Source: Marivita geojedonensis (lineage in GTDB: Bacteria > Pseudomonadota > Alphaproteobacteria > Rhodobacterales > Rhodobacteraceae). From it: a stretch of 64,000 nucleotides of DNA. Position numbers and translations under genes: made by a program. Positions within the stretch are counted from its first letter, which is position 1; each line of letters starts with the position of its first letter. This document shows, piece by piece, positions 15,111-24,721 of this stretch. The notes beneath the pieces are model-generated. The model did no database searches. It saw nothing but the letters and a program-made list of their open reading frames with translations, and was not told the origin of the DNA. The DNA lies in NCBI RefSeq assembly GCF_002115805.1, contig NZ_JFKC01000001.1, positions 372,001 through 436,000 on the forward strand. Reading direction: 5' to 3'.

Positions 15111-18100
15111 TCACGCCGGTCGGCGCAGCCGGCTGACACCCATGGCCAGCGCAGCCACAAGATAAAGCAGAACGCAGACCGCAGCCGCCCCCGCGACGAA
15201 GAGGCCGAGGCTCAGCCCGAGCGTCACCTCGCCGCCAAAAGGTGTTTCGGACAGTGCGTTTGCCAGGACGGTCGGCAGCGCGCCAGTGACCGCGAAGGTT
15301 CCCATCGTTGCGCCCAGCCAGGCGAGGATAAGCCCTGCCGCCGTAACAAGAGCCGCCTGAACACCATTGTGCCTGAAGCGGAGGCCGCGTCGGGCGGTCT
15401 GGGTCAGTCTGCCAATATCGTTCTGGATGGCAATCAGGGAAGGAACGATCAACAGCACGAGGAACATGCCAAATCCAAGTCCATAGACGAGTGTGATCAC
15501 TGTCGGTTTGAGAAACTGTGCCTGGCTGGACTGTTCATAGAGCAGCGGCACAAGCCCCATCACGGTTGTCGCCGTGGTCAGGAACACGGGTCGCAGTCGA
15601 TCCGCAGCGCCGTCAATGATCGACGGGACAAGCCCCCGGTCCTGGGCCTTTTCGTCGATCGTTGTCACGAGCACGATCGAGTCGTTGATGATGATGCCGG
15701 TCATGCCAAGCAGTCCGACGACGGTGAACATGCTGAGCGGAACATCCCAGTGCGCGTGTCCGTAAATCGTGCCGACCAAACCGAACGGGATCACCGACAT
15801 GACGACCAGTGGCCGTGTCCAGCTGGCAAAGACCCATGCCAGGACAAGATAGATCGCCAGAAGCGACAGGATCAGCCCGGTCCGCGCATCATCGAGAAAT
15901 TCGCCCTCCTGCTCACTCAGCCCAGAGAGGCGATAGTCCACCTGTCGTTCGCTGGCGATGGCGGGCAGGATTTCGGTTTCAAGCGCCAGCATGATATCGT
16001 TTGCGCGGGCCGGATCATCTTCGGAGATATCCCCGGTCACGGAAATCAGACGAATGCCGTTTTCGCGTCGGACCGTCGAAAACCCGGTGCGACGTTCAAC
16101 GCTGACGATATCGGCAAGCTGAACGTAAGCACCTTCTGGTGTCCGCATCTGGGTGCGTTCGAGGAAATCAGCGGTCAGTTCGCCTGCCGGCAGTTCGACA
16201 CGGATTTCCGCACTGCGGGGGCCGTCGGGATAGGTTGCCGCTTCAATGCCACCAAGGCGGGCGCGCAGCACCTGACCGAGCCCGTCAATGGTGAAACCAA
16301 GCGCCTGCCCCTGCGGGGTAAGCTCGAGGATCAGCTCTTCCTTGTCATAGGCAAGGTTATCCTCGACCGCTGAAACCTCGGGGTACTGTCCGAGGGCAAC
16401 CTTGAGGTCTTCGGACGCTGCTTTGAGGGTTTCGGCAGTTGCGCCATAGAACTGCACGTCCAGCGCGTCACTGGCCGGTCCGCTGCCCCAACTGCGGAAG
16501 CTGATGGTTTCGACCATCGGGTGTCGCGGAACGCTGTCCTGCAACTCGCTGACAAAGGTGCGGCTTGAAAACGGACGCAGATCGGGGTCGATCAGTTCAA
16601 TCGAAATCCCACCCAGTTGGTCGGCATCCTTGGTATCTGCCCCAGCGATGCCTCGTCCGGCATTGCCACCCACTTCGGCAATCACATAGTCGATGGGATT
16701 GACGCCATGTCGCTCCTCGAAACTCTTGGCAACGTCCTCGACCGATTTCTGGAAGATACGCATCATCTCGAAGGTGTCTTCGCGCGTTGCTCCGGGGGCC
16801 ATTGCGAAATTACCGGTAACAGAGCTTTGCTCGGGCGAATTGAAGAAGCGCCACTGAACGTCACCCCGGATAAATAGGGCCGCCTGCGAGGCCAGCAGCA
16901 CGACCGCCCCTGCGAGAACGGCATAGCGTGCGGTGATGACCAGACCCATCAAAGGACGGAACAGGTTTTCCCGCACCCATCGGAACCCCCGGTTCACCAC
17001 GCGGGACGGCACATCGTACCAATGCTGCTTTGCACTGTGCGCCATCGCGTGCGCCATATGGTTCGGCAGGATCAGGAAACACTCAACAAGCGATGCGGCG
17101 AGCACGGCGATCACGGTGAAGGGGATGTCCGCGATCAGGTCGCCAAAGCGCCCTCCGATCGCGACCAGGCCAAAGAAGGCGATAATCGTGGTCAATGTGG
17201 CTGAAAACACGGGCAGCGCCATACGGTGCGCTGCGCGTTCCGCCGCCTCGACCGGAGACAGGCCGGTGCGTGCCAGATGGTCGGTGTGCTCTCCCACGAC
17301 GATGGCATCGTCCACCACGATCCCGAGCGTGATGATCAGCGCGAAGAGCGAGATCATGTTGATGGTGATTCCCGCCGCGTACATCAAGGCAATCGCCGCA
17401 AGCAGCGCGGCCGGGATACCTGCGGCGACCCAGAACGCGGTTCGCACATTCAGGAACAGGAACAGCAGCATAAGAACCAGCGCCAGCCCCGTAGCCGCAT
17501 TGTCGAGAAGGATATCCAGACGCCCCGAGATCATCTCGGCGCGGGTGCGGATCAGGTCGATGGTCACGCCGTTCGGCAGAGAGGCTTCAAACTCTGACGC
17601 CACATCTTCGACCTTTTGCTGGATCGCGATTGCATCGCCCTGATCGCTGCGGTCCACACGGATCGAGATGGCCGGGTTTTGACCGACGAAATAGCTGCGT
17701 TCCCGGTCTATGCCCTCGATATAGATCGTGCCGACATCGCCGACGGTGAGGTTTGAACCGTCTTCGTTCGAGCGCAGGACGATATTTGCGATCTGGTCCG
17801 CGCTGCGTTTTTCGACCCCAGTGCGAACGCGGGTGTTGGCGTTGCCGACATCACCCGCCGGGTCGGTATCGACCTCCTGCGCGATGGCATTGGCGATATC
17901 CCGCATCGAAATGTCAAAAGCGATGAGGTTGGCGGAGGGGACCTCGACCACAGTTCGTGGGGCTGAAAGCCCGCGAATTGTTGTACGGGTTACCCCTTCT
18001 GCAAACAGCCGTGCCGTCAGTTCGTCGGCGAAACGGGCCAGTTGGTCCACCTCGACCGGGCCGGTGATGACCAGATCGGTCACACGGTCCCGCCAGCCGC

Positions 18101-18515
18101 CTCGCCGGACCACCGGGTCTTCGGCATCGGCGGGAAGGGTCGTCACGGCATCTACAGCCGTCTGCACATCGTCCGACGCACGCGACATGTCCCAACCGGG
18201 TTCGAACTCAAGCCTGATGGACGCACGGCCTTCGCGCGAGGAGGCCTCAGAGCTTTCGACTCCCTCGACCGCGAGCAGCACCGGTTCGAGCACCTGAACG
18301 ATGCCCCGGTCCACGTCTTCGGCGCCGGCCCCATCCCACGCCACCGAGATATCGACATCGTCAACAACGACATCCGGAAAGAATTGCGCCCGCATATTGG
18401 GGATGGAAAACGCCCCCGCTGCGATCAGGACGATCAGCAACAGGTTTGCTACTGTCCGGTGACGGACGAAATAGCTCAGGAGTCCTCCGGCACGTCCGGG
18501 CAGCGTCCGCATCAT
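15111..18515 (-). CDS. RND efflux transporter permease subunit (AcrB-like)
   Basis: This 1134-residue inner-membrane proton antiporter has 12 predicted helices and two large periplasmic loops. It begins with the typical N-terminal helix LLIVLIAAGAFSIPNMRAQFFPDV. The proton-relay aspartates are in TLGIVVDDAIVVGEH (TM4). In TM10 the position of the AcrB Lys is Asn (GIIINDSIVLV), so the relay differs from AcrB. It follows the adaptor gene by 3 nt. No outer-membrane factor gene is in the window. Substrates are unknown. Confidence 0.93.
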   Translation of the reverse strand: MMRTLPGRAGGLLSYFVRHRTVANLLLIVLIAAGAFSIPNMRAQFFPDVVVDDVDISVAWDGAGAEDVDRGIVQVLEPVLLAVEGVESSEASSREGRASIRLEFEPGWDMSRASDDVQTAVDAVTTLPADAEDPVVRRGGWRDRVTDLVITGPVEVDQLARFADELTARLFAEGVTRTTIRGLSAPRTVVEVPSANLIAFDISMRDIANAIAQEVDTDPAGDVGNANTRVRTGVEKRSADQIANIVLRSNEDGSNLTVGDVGTIYIEGIDRERSYFVGQNPAISIRVDRSDQGDAIAIQQKVEDVASEFEASLPNGVTIDLIRTRAEMISGRLDILLDNAATGLALVLMLLFLFLNVRTAFWVAAGIPAALLAAIALMYAAGITINMISLFALIITLGIVVDDAIVVGEHTDHLARTGLSPVEAAERAAHRMALPVFSATLTTIIAFFGLVAIGGRFGDLIADIPFTVIAVLAASLVECFLILPNHMAHAMAHSAKQHWYDVPSRVVNRGFRWVRENLFRPLMGLVITARYAVLAGAVVLLASQAALFIRGDVQWRFFNSPEQSSVTGNFAMAPGATREDTFEMMRIFQKSVEDVAKSFEERHGVNPIDYVIAEVGGNAGRGIAGADTKDADQLGGISIELIDPDLRPFSSRTFVSELQDSVPRHPMVETISFRSWGSGPASDALDVQFYGATAETLKAASEDLKVALGQYPEVSAVEDNLAYDKEELILELTPQGQALGFTIDGLGQVLRARLGGIEAATYPDGPRSAEIRVELPAGELTADFLERTQMRTPEGAYVQLADIVSVERRTGFSTVRRENGIRLISVTGDISEDDPARANDIMLALETEILPAIASERQVDYRLSGLSEQEGEFLDDARTGLILSLLAIYLVLAWVFASWTRPLVVMSVIPFGLVGTIYGHAHWDVPLSMFTVVGLLGMTGIIINDSIVLVTTIDEKAQDRGLVPSIIDGAADRLRPVFLTTATTVMGLVPLLYEQSSQAQFLKPTVITLVYGLGFGMFLVLLIVPSLIAIQNDIGRLTQTARRGLRFRHNGVQAALVTAAGLILAWLGATMGTFAVTGALPTVLANALSETPFGGEVTLGLSLGLFVAGAAAVCVLLYLVAALAMGVSRLRRPA

Positions 18516-18518
18516 GGA

Positions 18519-19976
18519 TCAGCCTCCCATCCGGGATTCAATCCGTTCGACCACCTGTGCCGGGACCGTTCCCTGAGACAGCTGGTTCAGAATACGCTGG
18601 CGGGCCTCTTCGGGCATCCGCGTGTTCGATTCAATGAAGGCGGTGAGCCGCGCGCGGCGTTCTGCGGTAAGCTCCACCATCTCGGGTTCCTCGGGGATTG
18701 CCGCACCGCTCGGGCGTAGCGGGCGAACTTTGATCCCGGCGCCCAGCAGCGGCGTGCGTTCGGCAACGACTTCACGTCCCTGAAGGCCATCTGCCCGCAC
18801 AAGAACGTCGTCACCCTGTCTGCGCAGGAGATTGACTCCGACCACTTCAAGGCGGTCTTCCTCGCCCATTACCAGCACTTCGTTTGCAGCGTTGAGCGAT
18901 GTGGCAGGCAGGCGGGCCACCTGTTCCAGAGGTGGCTCATCAATCTCAACGGTCACGAAGTCTCCGGGCCGGAATCCCGGCGCGCTGCCAAGGGTGGCAA
19001 AGAGCTGGCGACCCGTCTGTCCATCCCCCACCGCCGCGCCTGCGCGGCTGAGTGTTCCCTGTGCGGTCAGGTTCGTCCCGAAGACATCGAGAACCACCGT
19101 CACATCCGTTTCGGTCAATCGTCCGCTTTCATCCAACAGCCGTGCGAACTGCTGGGTCGATACGCGGAACGCCACTTCGAGCGCATCGGCATCAATCAGG
19201 CGGGCAAGCTGTTCGTTCGACGAAACAAGCCGCCCCTGAACAACAGACACGTCCGCCAATGTTCCCGAGAAATCGGCCGTGATGACCGTGTCGTCGAGCC
19301 GCCGCTGCGCTTCGGCTTCGGCGATCACGGCGCGGGACAGGCGTGTGGTGGCCTGATCAATCCGGGCCTCGGCCTGCGCCACGGCCTGACGGCGCGACAG
19401 AACGGCCTGGCGGGCCTGCGCCGCAGCCAGTTCAGCCACTTCGACCGCTGCCGCCGTGCCGACGCCCCGATCCTGAAGATCGCGCTGGCGCTGGAACGCG
19501 CGTTCGCGCAGGGACGCCTGTTCTTCGGCGGCCGCAAGCTCATCGCGGGCGAGGATAAGCGCGCGTTCGGCTTCGCGCTGTTCAGCCTCGGCATCGAGGA
19601 TGTCGCTTTGCATCCTCTGGAGGACCGCCTCCGCATCGGTCGGGTCGAGCCGCACAAGCACCTGCCCCTCGGTCACAGTGCCACCTTCGACGAATTCCGG
19701 TGCGATCTCGATCACGCGCCCCCCTGCAGCAGCGCGGATTTCAAGGGTACGGCGGCTTTCAATCTGACCGAACGCCGTCAGCACCGGCGTGATCGTGTCG
19801 AACTCGGCCTTAACTACGTTGACGGCAAAGACCCGTTCACGCTGTTGAAAGGCGCGTGGCTCTTGCGCCATGCGCGCCTGGACGGCGTCACGCACCTGAA
19901 CCCCGGCATAGGCCAGCAGGCCAAGCGTCAATGACAGCAGGAAAAGCCCGGTCAGGCTACGGCGCAAAAACCGCAT
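18519..19976 (-). CDS. RND efflux periplasmic adaptor (membrane fusion protein)
   Basis: This 485-residue HlyD/AcrA-type adaptor links the RND permease to an outer-membrane channel. It has an N-terminal membrane anchor (LTGLFLLSLTLGLLAYAGV), a split lipoyl/barrel-sandwich domain (LEIRAAAGGRVIEIAPEFVE...), and a long alpha-helical hairpin rich in Ala, Glu, Gln and Arg (~residues 115-210). Beta-barrel and membrane-proximal domains follow. ATG 19976 is preceded by GAGGA; a TTG at 19985 is possible. It is upstream of the permease in one operon. Confidence 0.92.
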   Translation of the reverse strand: MRFLRRSLTGLFLLSLTLGLLAYAGVQVRDAVQARMAQEPRAFQQRERVFAVNVVKAEFDTITPVLTAFGQIESRRTLEIRAAAGGRVIEIAPEFVEGGTVTEGQVLVRLDPTDAEAVLQRMQSDILDAEAEQREAERALILARDELAAAEEQASLRERAFQRQRDLQDRGVGTAAAVEVAELAAAQARQAVLSRRQAVAQAEARIDQATTRLSRAVIAEAEAQRRLDDTVITADFSGTLADVSVVQGRLVSSNEQLARLIDADALEVAFRVSTQQFARLLDESGRLTETDVTVVLDVFGTNLTAQGTLSRAGAAVGDGQTGRQLFATLGSAPGFRPGDFVTVEIDEPPLEQVARLPATSLNAANEVLVMGEEDRLEVVGVNLLRRQGDDVLVRADGLQGREVVAERTPLLGAGIKVRPLRPSGAAIPEEPEMVELTAERRARLTAFIESNTRMPEEARQRILNQLSQGTVPAQVVERIESRMGG

Positions 19977-20069
19977 ATGCGACAATCCTCATCACCAACT
20001 CTGACCTATCAGGTAGCCAGAACTGCATGTTTTCCAATAACACATCCCTACGTTAAACGAAGATAAACG

Positions 20070-20612
20070 CTATTTCCGTCGGAGATGCTCGTCCAATCGC
20101 GGTAAAATCTCGACAAAGTTACAGGGTCGGTGCCGGTAATCGAGTTGCAGGCTGAGGATTTCGTCCCAGGCATCCTTGCAGGCGCCGGGGCTTCCGGGCA
20201 GCGCAAAGAGGTACGTTCCGTTGCGCACCCCCCCGGTGGCGCGGCTTTGAATGGCGCTTGTGCCGATTTTCTGGAACGACACCATCGTGAACACGGTCCC
20301 GAAGGCGTCAATCTCTTTTTCGTAGACATCGCGGTGCGCTTCGACCGTCACATCCCGCCCGGTGAGACCGGTACCGCCGGTCGAAATGACCACATCGATG
20401 TCAGGTTGATCGCACCACACGCGGAGCTGTTCCGCGATCTGGTCGCGTTCGTCCTGGATGATCTTGCGGTCGGCCACGACATGTCCTGCACCTTCGATCC
20501 GGCCCACCAGCGTGTCCCCAGACCGGTCTTCGGCCATAGACCGTGTATCGCTGACCGTCAGAACGGCAATGCGGATGGGCAGGAATTCTTTGCTTTCGTC
20601 GATACGGCTCAT
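20070..20612 (-). CDS. moaB: Molybdenum cofactor biosynthesis protein B
   Basis: This 180-residue MoaB/MogA-fold protein acts in molybdopterin adenylylation or a related step. It shows IAVLTVSDTRSMAEDRSGD near the N-terminus, the nucleotide-site motif VVISTGGTGLTGRDVT, and the ending region ALPGSPGACKDAWDEIL. Its ATG overlaps the stop of the upstream UDG gene by 4 nt (ATGA), so the pair is coupled though functionally unrelated. Confidence 0.92.
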   Translation of the reverse strand: MSRIDESKEFLPIRIAVLTVSDTRSMAEDRSGDTLVGRIEGAGHVVADRKIIQDERDQIAEQLRVWCDQPDIDVVISTGGTGLTGRDVTVEAHRDVYEKEIDAFGTVFTMVSFQKIGTSAIQSRATGGVRNGTYLFALPGSPGACKDAWDEILSLQLDYRHRPCNFVEILPRLDEHLRRK

Positions 20613-21403
20613 GTTGAGGCTTTCATGGTCAGGCGCGTGCGCAGGTCCAGAAGATCGGCCCAAGCCTCTCTCTTGGCCGCCGGGTTACGCAAAAGGTAAG
20701 CGGGGTGAAACATCGGCAGCACGGGCAGGCCGACTGCCTCGGCCCATTTGCCGCGCAGGCGGGTGATGCCGCGTTTGCCCAAAAGGGCCTGGCACGAGAT
20801 GTTGCCCATCACGACCAGAAACTCGGGTTTGGCGAGGGCAATGTGCCGTTTGAGGAACGGCAGCATCATGGCGATCTCGTCCGGCTTCGGATCGCGGTTC
20901 TGGGGTGGGCGCCAAGGCAGCACATTGGTGATGTAGACGGCCTCGGAAATGTCCCGGTCGCGCCCAAGATCGATTGCATCCAGCATTCGGTCGAGCAATT
21001 GTCCCGCACGACCGACAAACGGCTTTCCGATCCGGTCTTCGTCGCGGCCCGGAGCTTCGCCCACGATCATCACGCGCGCTCCCGGCACACCGTCGCAGAA
21101 GACCAGATTCCGGGCACCCTTGCGGAGTTCGCAATGGGGATAGTTTGCCATCGCGGCCTGCAACCCCGCCAAATCCTGGACCGCACGCGCCGCAGTTTCG
21201 GATTCTGCGACGGGATCAATCTGTGGCGCGGCGGGAACAGGCATAACCGGCGCCGCCGCGGACGGTGCAACACCGGCTTTGGGCGGCGGTGCCACCTGCT
21301 CAAAGCGGTTTATCGGAGTTTCCGAGATCGCCTCGGTCACTCCCATTTCAAGTTGCCATTCCAGCGCGGCGCGTGCCGCATGCCAGTCGATCTGCGAATC
21401 CAT
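20609..21403 (-). CDS. Uracil-DNA glycosylase superfamily protein lacking Fe-S ligands
   Basis: This 264-residue protein has the family-4-like UDG motifs [20 protein letters not shown] (water-activating loop) and HPAYLLR (base-flipping loop), expected to excise uracil from DNA. The first ~75 residues are a Pro/Ala-rich extension. The four cysteines that bind the 4Fe-4S cluster in family 4 are mostly gone: one remains in YPHCELRK, while the CRPP and second central Cys positions read LPWRPP and IAMML. It is probably a cluster-free subfamily. It overlaps moaB. Confidence 0.85.
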   Translation of the reverse strand: MDSQIDWHAARAALEWQLEMGVTEAISETPINRFEQVAPPPKAGVAPSAAAPVMPVPAAPQIDPVAESETAARAVQDLAGLQAAMANYPHCELRKGARNLVFCDGVPGARVMIVGEAPGRDEDRIGKPFVGRAGQLLDRMLDAIDLGRDRDISEAVYITNVLPWRPPQNRDPKPDEIAMMLPFLKRHIALAKPEFLVVMGNISCQALLGKRGITRLRGKWAEAVGLPVLPMFHPAYLLRNPAAKREAWADLLDLRTRLTMKAST

Positions 21404-21450
21404 GTGCTCAGCTTATCCCGGCATTGTGTCGCGCAAAAGGGATCGCACCC

Positions 21451-21479
21451 TTGCCGCCCCGCAGCGCAATTTCTATAAG
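21451..21479 (+). promoter_or_regulatory. Sigma70-like promoter of pyrB
   Basis: TTGCCG (21451-21456) and TATAAG (21474-21479) are separated by 17 bp. The start would lie near 21486, leaving a ~22-nt leader before ATG 21508, too short for an attenuator of the pyrBI type. Confidence 0.55.
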
Positions 21480-21507
21480 CACCTGACCATTCCGAAAAGG
21501 CCACAAG

Positions 21508-22470
21508 ATGCGTTTCGATCAACGACACTTGCTTGGGATCGAACCCCTCCGCCCTGACGAAATCACCACTCTGCTCGATCTGTCGGACCAGTATGCCGAG
21601 CGGAACCGCAAGCGTACGCCCAGCACGGATGTGCTTGCCGGCATGACGCAAATCAACATGTTCTTTGAGAATTCCACCCGGACGCAGGCCAGTTTCGAAC
21701 TGGCGGGCAAGCGGCTTGGTGCCGATGTGATGAACATGGCAATGCAGGCCAGTTCGATCAAGAAAGGCGAGACGCTGGTCGATACGGCGATGACTCTGAA
21801 CGCGATGCGGCCGGATCTGCTGGTCGTGCGCCACCCGCAGTCGGGTGCCGTGGACCTGTTGTCGCAGAAGGTGGACTGCGCGGTTCTGAACGCAGGCGAC
21901 GGCCGACACGAACACCCGACACAGGCCCTGCTTGATGCATTGACCATCCGCCGCGCCAAGGGCCGTCTGCACCGCCTGTCGATCGCCATATGCGGCGATA
22001 TCGCCCACAGCCGTGTGGCCCGGTCGAACATCCTGCTTCTGGGCAAGATGGAAAACCGCGTGCGGCTGGTCGGCCCGCCGACGCTTATGCCATCCGGTAT
22101 CGCGGAGTTTGGTGTCGAGGTGTTCGAGGACATGCGCGAGGGTCTGAAGGATGTGGATGTCGTAATGATGCTGCGCCTTCAGAAAGAGCGGATGGATGGC
22201 GGTTTCATCCCGTCCGAGCGGGAGTATTACCACCGCTATGGGCTTGATGCCGAAAAGTTGGGACATGCCAAGGAGGATGCGATCGTCATGCATCCCGGAC
22301 CGATGAACCGCGGGGTCGAAATCGACGGAACACTGGCCGATGACATCAATCGCTCGGTCATTCAGGAACAGGTGGAAATGGGTGTCGCGGTGCGAATGGC
22401 CGCGATGGACCTGCTGGCGCGGTCTCTGCGCGCACGGCGTGCCAATCACAATGAAGGCGTGATGGTGTGA
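21508..22470 (+). CDS. pyrB: Aspartate carbamoyltransferase, catalytic chain
   Basis: This 320-residue transcarbamylase condenses carbamoyl phosphate with aspartate, the committed step of pyrimidine synthesis. It has the carbamoyl-phosphate loop [34 protein letters not shown], and [13 protein letters not shown] near the C-terminus. No pyrI regulatory chain is present. The stop overlaps the next gene by 4 nt (GTGA). Downstream, two small genes lead to a catalytically degenerate DHOase homologue that may be its structural partner. Confidence 0.96.
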   Translation: MRFDQRHLLGIEPLRPDEITTLLDLSDQYAERNRKRTPSTDVLAGMTQINMFFENSTRTQASFELAGKRLGADVMNMAMQASSIKKGETLVDTAMTLNAMRPDLLVVRHPQSGAVDLLSQKVDCAVLNAGDGRHEHPTQALLDALTIRRAKGRLHRLSIAICGDIAHSRVARSNILLLGKMENRVRLVGPPTLMPSGIAEFGVEVFEDMREGLKDVDVVMMLRLQKERMDGGFIPSEREYYHRYGLDAEKLGHAKEDAIVMHPGPMNRGVEIDGTLADDINRSVIQEQVEMGVAVRMAAMDLLARSLRARRANHNEGVMV

Positions 22471-23015
22471 GTACATCCATGCATATCAAGAGCAGCGAAC
22501 GCGGTGTGATCCGCGTGTTCCATATCGACCTTCCGCGCGAGGCGGTCGAACGTTTCACGACACAGGCCGGCACCGGCGAATGGCCGCTGCAATACGCGCT
22601 CGGGGCCAAATCGCTGCGCCCCGCCTTCGTCGAAGTGATCGACCTGCGCGATCTGCGGGAAATGACCCTGTCGCAGTACCTTTCGAACGCACATGACCTG
22701 AGCGCAAAGGAACTGGATGCGATGCGCGACCGGCTCAATGCACTGACAGGCTTCGTGCTGGTGCTGCCGTCGCAGGCGTTCAATCAGACCGAACAGGATC
22801 TGACCATATCCACCCCTCTGCGCTGGATCGGAACATTCAACGAGCCGAAACCGACTGCACCCGGTGCGCCTGTTTACTCCGATGCGGCGAAGGGCGTCGG
22901 AAGTGGAGCGAAGGCACCTCGATCCAACAAGAGCGGCTCTGCCCTGTGGTTTGTGGTCGGGCTGTTCGGCCTGATCGCATCGGGCATCATAATGGCCAAG
23001 ATCCTGCTCAATTGA
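22467..23015 (+). CDS. Tail-anchored hypothetical protein in the pyr cluster
   Basis: This 182-residue protein is unrecognised by domain. The first ~130 residues are soluble (begins [19 protein letters not shown]). A flexible Pro/Ser/Gly-rich linker follows, then a single C-terminal hydrophobic helix ([24 protein letters not shown]), so it is probably a tail-anchored inner-membrane protein. GTG 22467 overlaps the pyrB stop; ATG 22479 is an alternative. Its location between pyrB and the pyrC-like gene hints at co-expression only. Confidence 0.75.
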   Translation: MSTSMHIKSSERGVIRVFHIDLPREAVERFTTQAGTGEWPLQYALGAKSLRPAFVEVIDLRDLREMTLSQYLSNAHDLSAKELDAMRDRLNALTGFVLVLPSQAFNQTEQDLTISTPLRWIGTFNEPKPTAPGAPVYSDAAKGVGSGAKAPRSNKSGSALWFVVGLFGLIASGIIMAKILLN

Positions 23016-23034
23016 CTGAAGCGACGCCCCTCAG

Positions 23035-23424
23035 ATGATCGAATTCAAACCAGACATGCAGACATACATCCGCGCACATGTGGTGATGACGGCGATCGCA
23101 ATGGCGGCGGGAATGATGATCCTCTGGGCCTTGGGGAATCCGCACATCTGGACCGGCGCAGTAGGCGGCTTTGCTGCCGTTGCGCTGCGCGGATGGTATC
23201 TTGCCGATGAGGTGATGGACGAGATCTGGACGCTCGCTGAGGGCAGCCTCAAGGGGCCGTATGAACGCGTGGCGCGTCTGGATGAGATCACCAAACTGCG
23301 CACCATTGCCGGTGCGGTACAGGTGATCACGGCGGCGGGCAACAAACATCTCATCAAGTACCAACCCGACCCGCAAGCGGTGATCGAACAGATCAACGTG
23401 GCGCGGCAGAAACAGGCGGCCTGA
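23035..23424 (+). CDS. Small membrane protein with bacterial PH-like segment
   Basis: This 129-residue protein has two N-terminal hydrophobic segments (AHVVMTAIAMAAGMMILWALG and WTGAVGGFAAVALRGWYL). A tail of the type LDEITKLRTIAGAVQVITAAG...PDPQAVIEQI resembles the bPH_2/DUF304 domain of YdbS-like proteins. There is no assigned function. It ends 1 nt before the pyrC-like start, consistent with one operon. Confidence 0.75.
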   Translation: MIEFKPDMQTYIRAHVVMTAIAMAAGMMILWALGNPHIWTGAVGGFAAVALRGWYLADEVMDEIWTLAEGSLKGPYERVARLDEITKLRTIAGAVQVITAAGNKHLIKYQPDPQAVIEQINVARQKQAA

Positions 23425-23425
23425 C

Positions 23426-24721
23426 ATGACCTTGCTTATCACCAATGCGCGGCTGGTCGACCCGGAGGCCGGAGAGGTCAGGGACGGCGCGGTTCTGATC
23501 CGCAATGGCGTCCTTGCCGAGATTTTCGACACTCCTGCGCCTGAAGTCAGTTTTGACGCCGTGCCATCCGACAACCGGCGCGATGCTGGCGGCAAATGCC
23601 TTGCACCCGGGATCGTCGATATCGGTGTGAAGATCTGCGAACCGGGCGAACGGCACAAGGAAAGCTATGGCTCTGCGGGCCAGGCCGCCGCTGCGGGCGG
23701 CGTCACGACCATTGTCACACGTCCGGATACCACCCCGGCAATCGACACGCCGGAGACTCTCGAATTCGTCCGGCGTCGCGCGAATGAAGCGGCCCCGGTT
23801 CACGTGCTGCCGATGGCTGCGCTCACCAAGGGGCGCGAGGGGCGCGAGATGACCGAGATCGGCTTCCTGATGGACGCCGGTGCTGTTGCCTTCACCGACT
23901 GCGACCGGGTTGTGCGCGACACCAAGGTTCTCAGCCGGGCCATGACCTATGCCCGTGCGCTCGGCGCACTGGTTGTGGGTCATCCGCAGGAGCCCACCCT
24001 GTCCGCAGGGGCGGCGACCACGTCGGGCAAGTTTGCTTCGCTGCGCGGTCTGCCCGGTGTTTCACCCATGGCAGAACGGATGGGACTTGACCGGGACATC
24101 GCTCTCGTCGAAATGACCGGTGTGCGCTACCACGCCGACCAGATCACGACGACACGCGCCCTGCCCGCACTGGAACGCGCCAAGCGCAACGGGTTCGATG
24201 TGACCGCTGGCGTTTCGATGCACCACCTCACACTCAACGAATTCGACGTTGCCGACTACCGCACCTTCTTCAAGGTGAAGCCGCCGCTGCGGGCCGAAGA
24301 CGACCGTCAGGCAGTTGTTGAAGCCGTTAAATCCGGTCTGATCGACGTAATCGGTTCGTTTCACACGCCGCAGGACGAGGAAAGTAAACGCCTCCCCTTC
24401 GAAGAAGCCGCGAGCGGTGCCGTCGGTCTGGAAACCATGCTGCCCGTTCTGATGCGTCTTTATCACTCTGGCGATATCGAGTTGCCAACGCTGTTTCGGG
24501 CGCTGTCGCTGAACCCGGCGAAACGGCTTGGTCTTGACTGTGGGCGTCTGACCAAGGGCGCACCTGCCGATCTGGTGCTCTTCGATCCGGACAAACCCAT
24601 CATTCTCGATCGGTTCAAACTCAAATCGAAGTCGAAAAACACACCCTTTGACGGAGCGCGGCTGCAAGGTAAGGTTCTTGAAACCTTTGTCAGCGGAACC
24701 TCGGTCTATCGGAGCACCTGA
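23426..24721 (+). CDS. Dihydroorotase-like protein without the metal site (PyrC'-type)
   Basis: The 431-residue protein aligns end to end with class I dihydroorotase (PPLRAEDDRQAVVEAV, EEAASGAVGLETMLPVL, KSKNTPFDG near the end), but the catalytic apparatus is largely lost. The HxH metal motif (normally DxHVHxREPG) reads DIGVKICEPG at 65-74. The third His position is Gln239 (YHADQIT). The catalytic Asp of TDHAPH is Phe312 (GSFHTP). Only the His186 region and a TD pair remain. By analogy with Pseudomonas PyrC', it may be a non-enzymatic partner needed for PyrB assembly. A working pyrC must lie elsewhere. Confidence 0.88.
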   Translation: MTLLITNARLVDPEAGEVRDGAVLIRNGVLAEIFDTPAPEVSFDAVPSDNRRDAGGKCLAPGIVDIGVKICEPGERHKESYGSAGQAAAAGGVTTIVTRPDTTPAIDTPETLEFVRRRANEAAPVHVLPMAALTKGREGREMTEIGFLMDAGAVAFTDCDRVVRDTKVLSRAMTYARALGALVVGHPQEPTLSAGAATTSGKFASLRGLPGVSPMAERMGLDRDIALVEMTGVRYHADQITTTRALPALERAKRNGFDVTAGVSMHHLTLNEFDVADYRTFFKVKPPLRAEDDRQAVVEAVKSGLIDVIGSFHTPQDEESKRLPFEEAASGAVGLETMLPVLMRLYHSGDIELPTLFRALSLNPAKRLGLDCGRLTKGAPADLVLFDPDKPIILDRFKLKSKSKNTPFDGARLQGKVLETFVSGTSVYRST

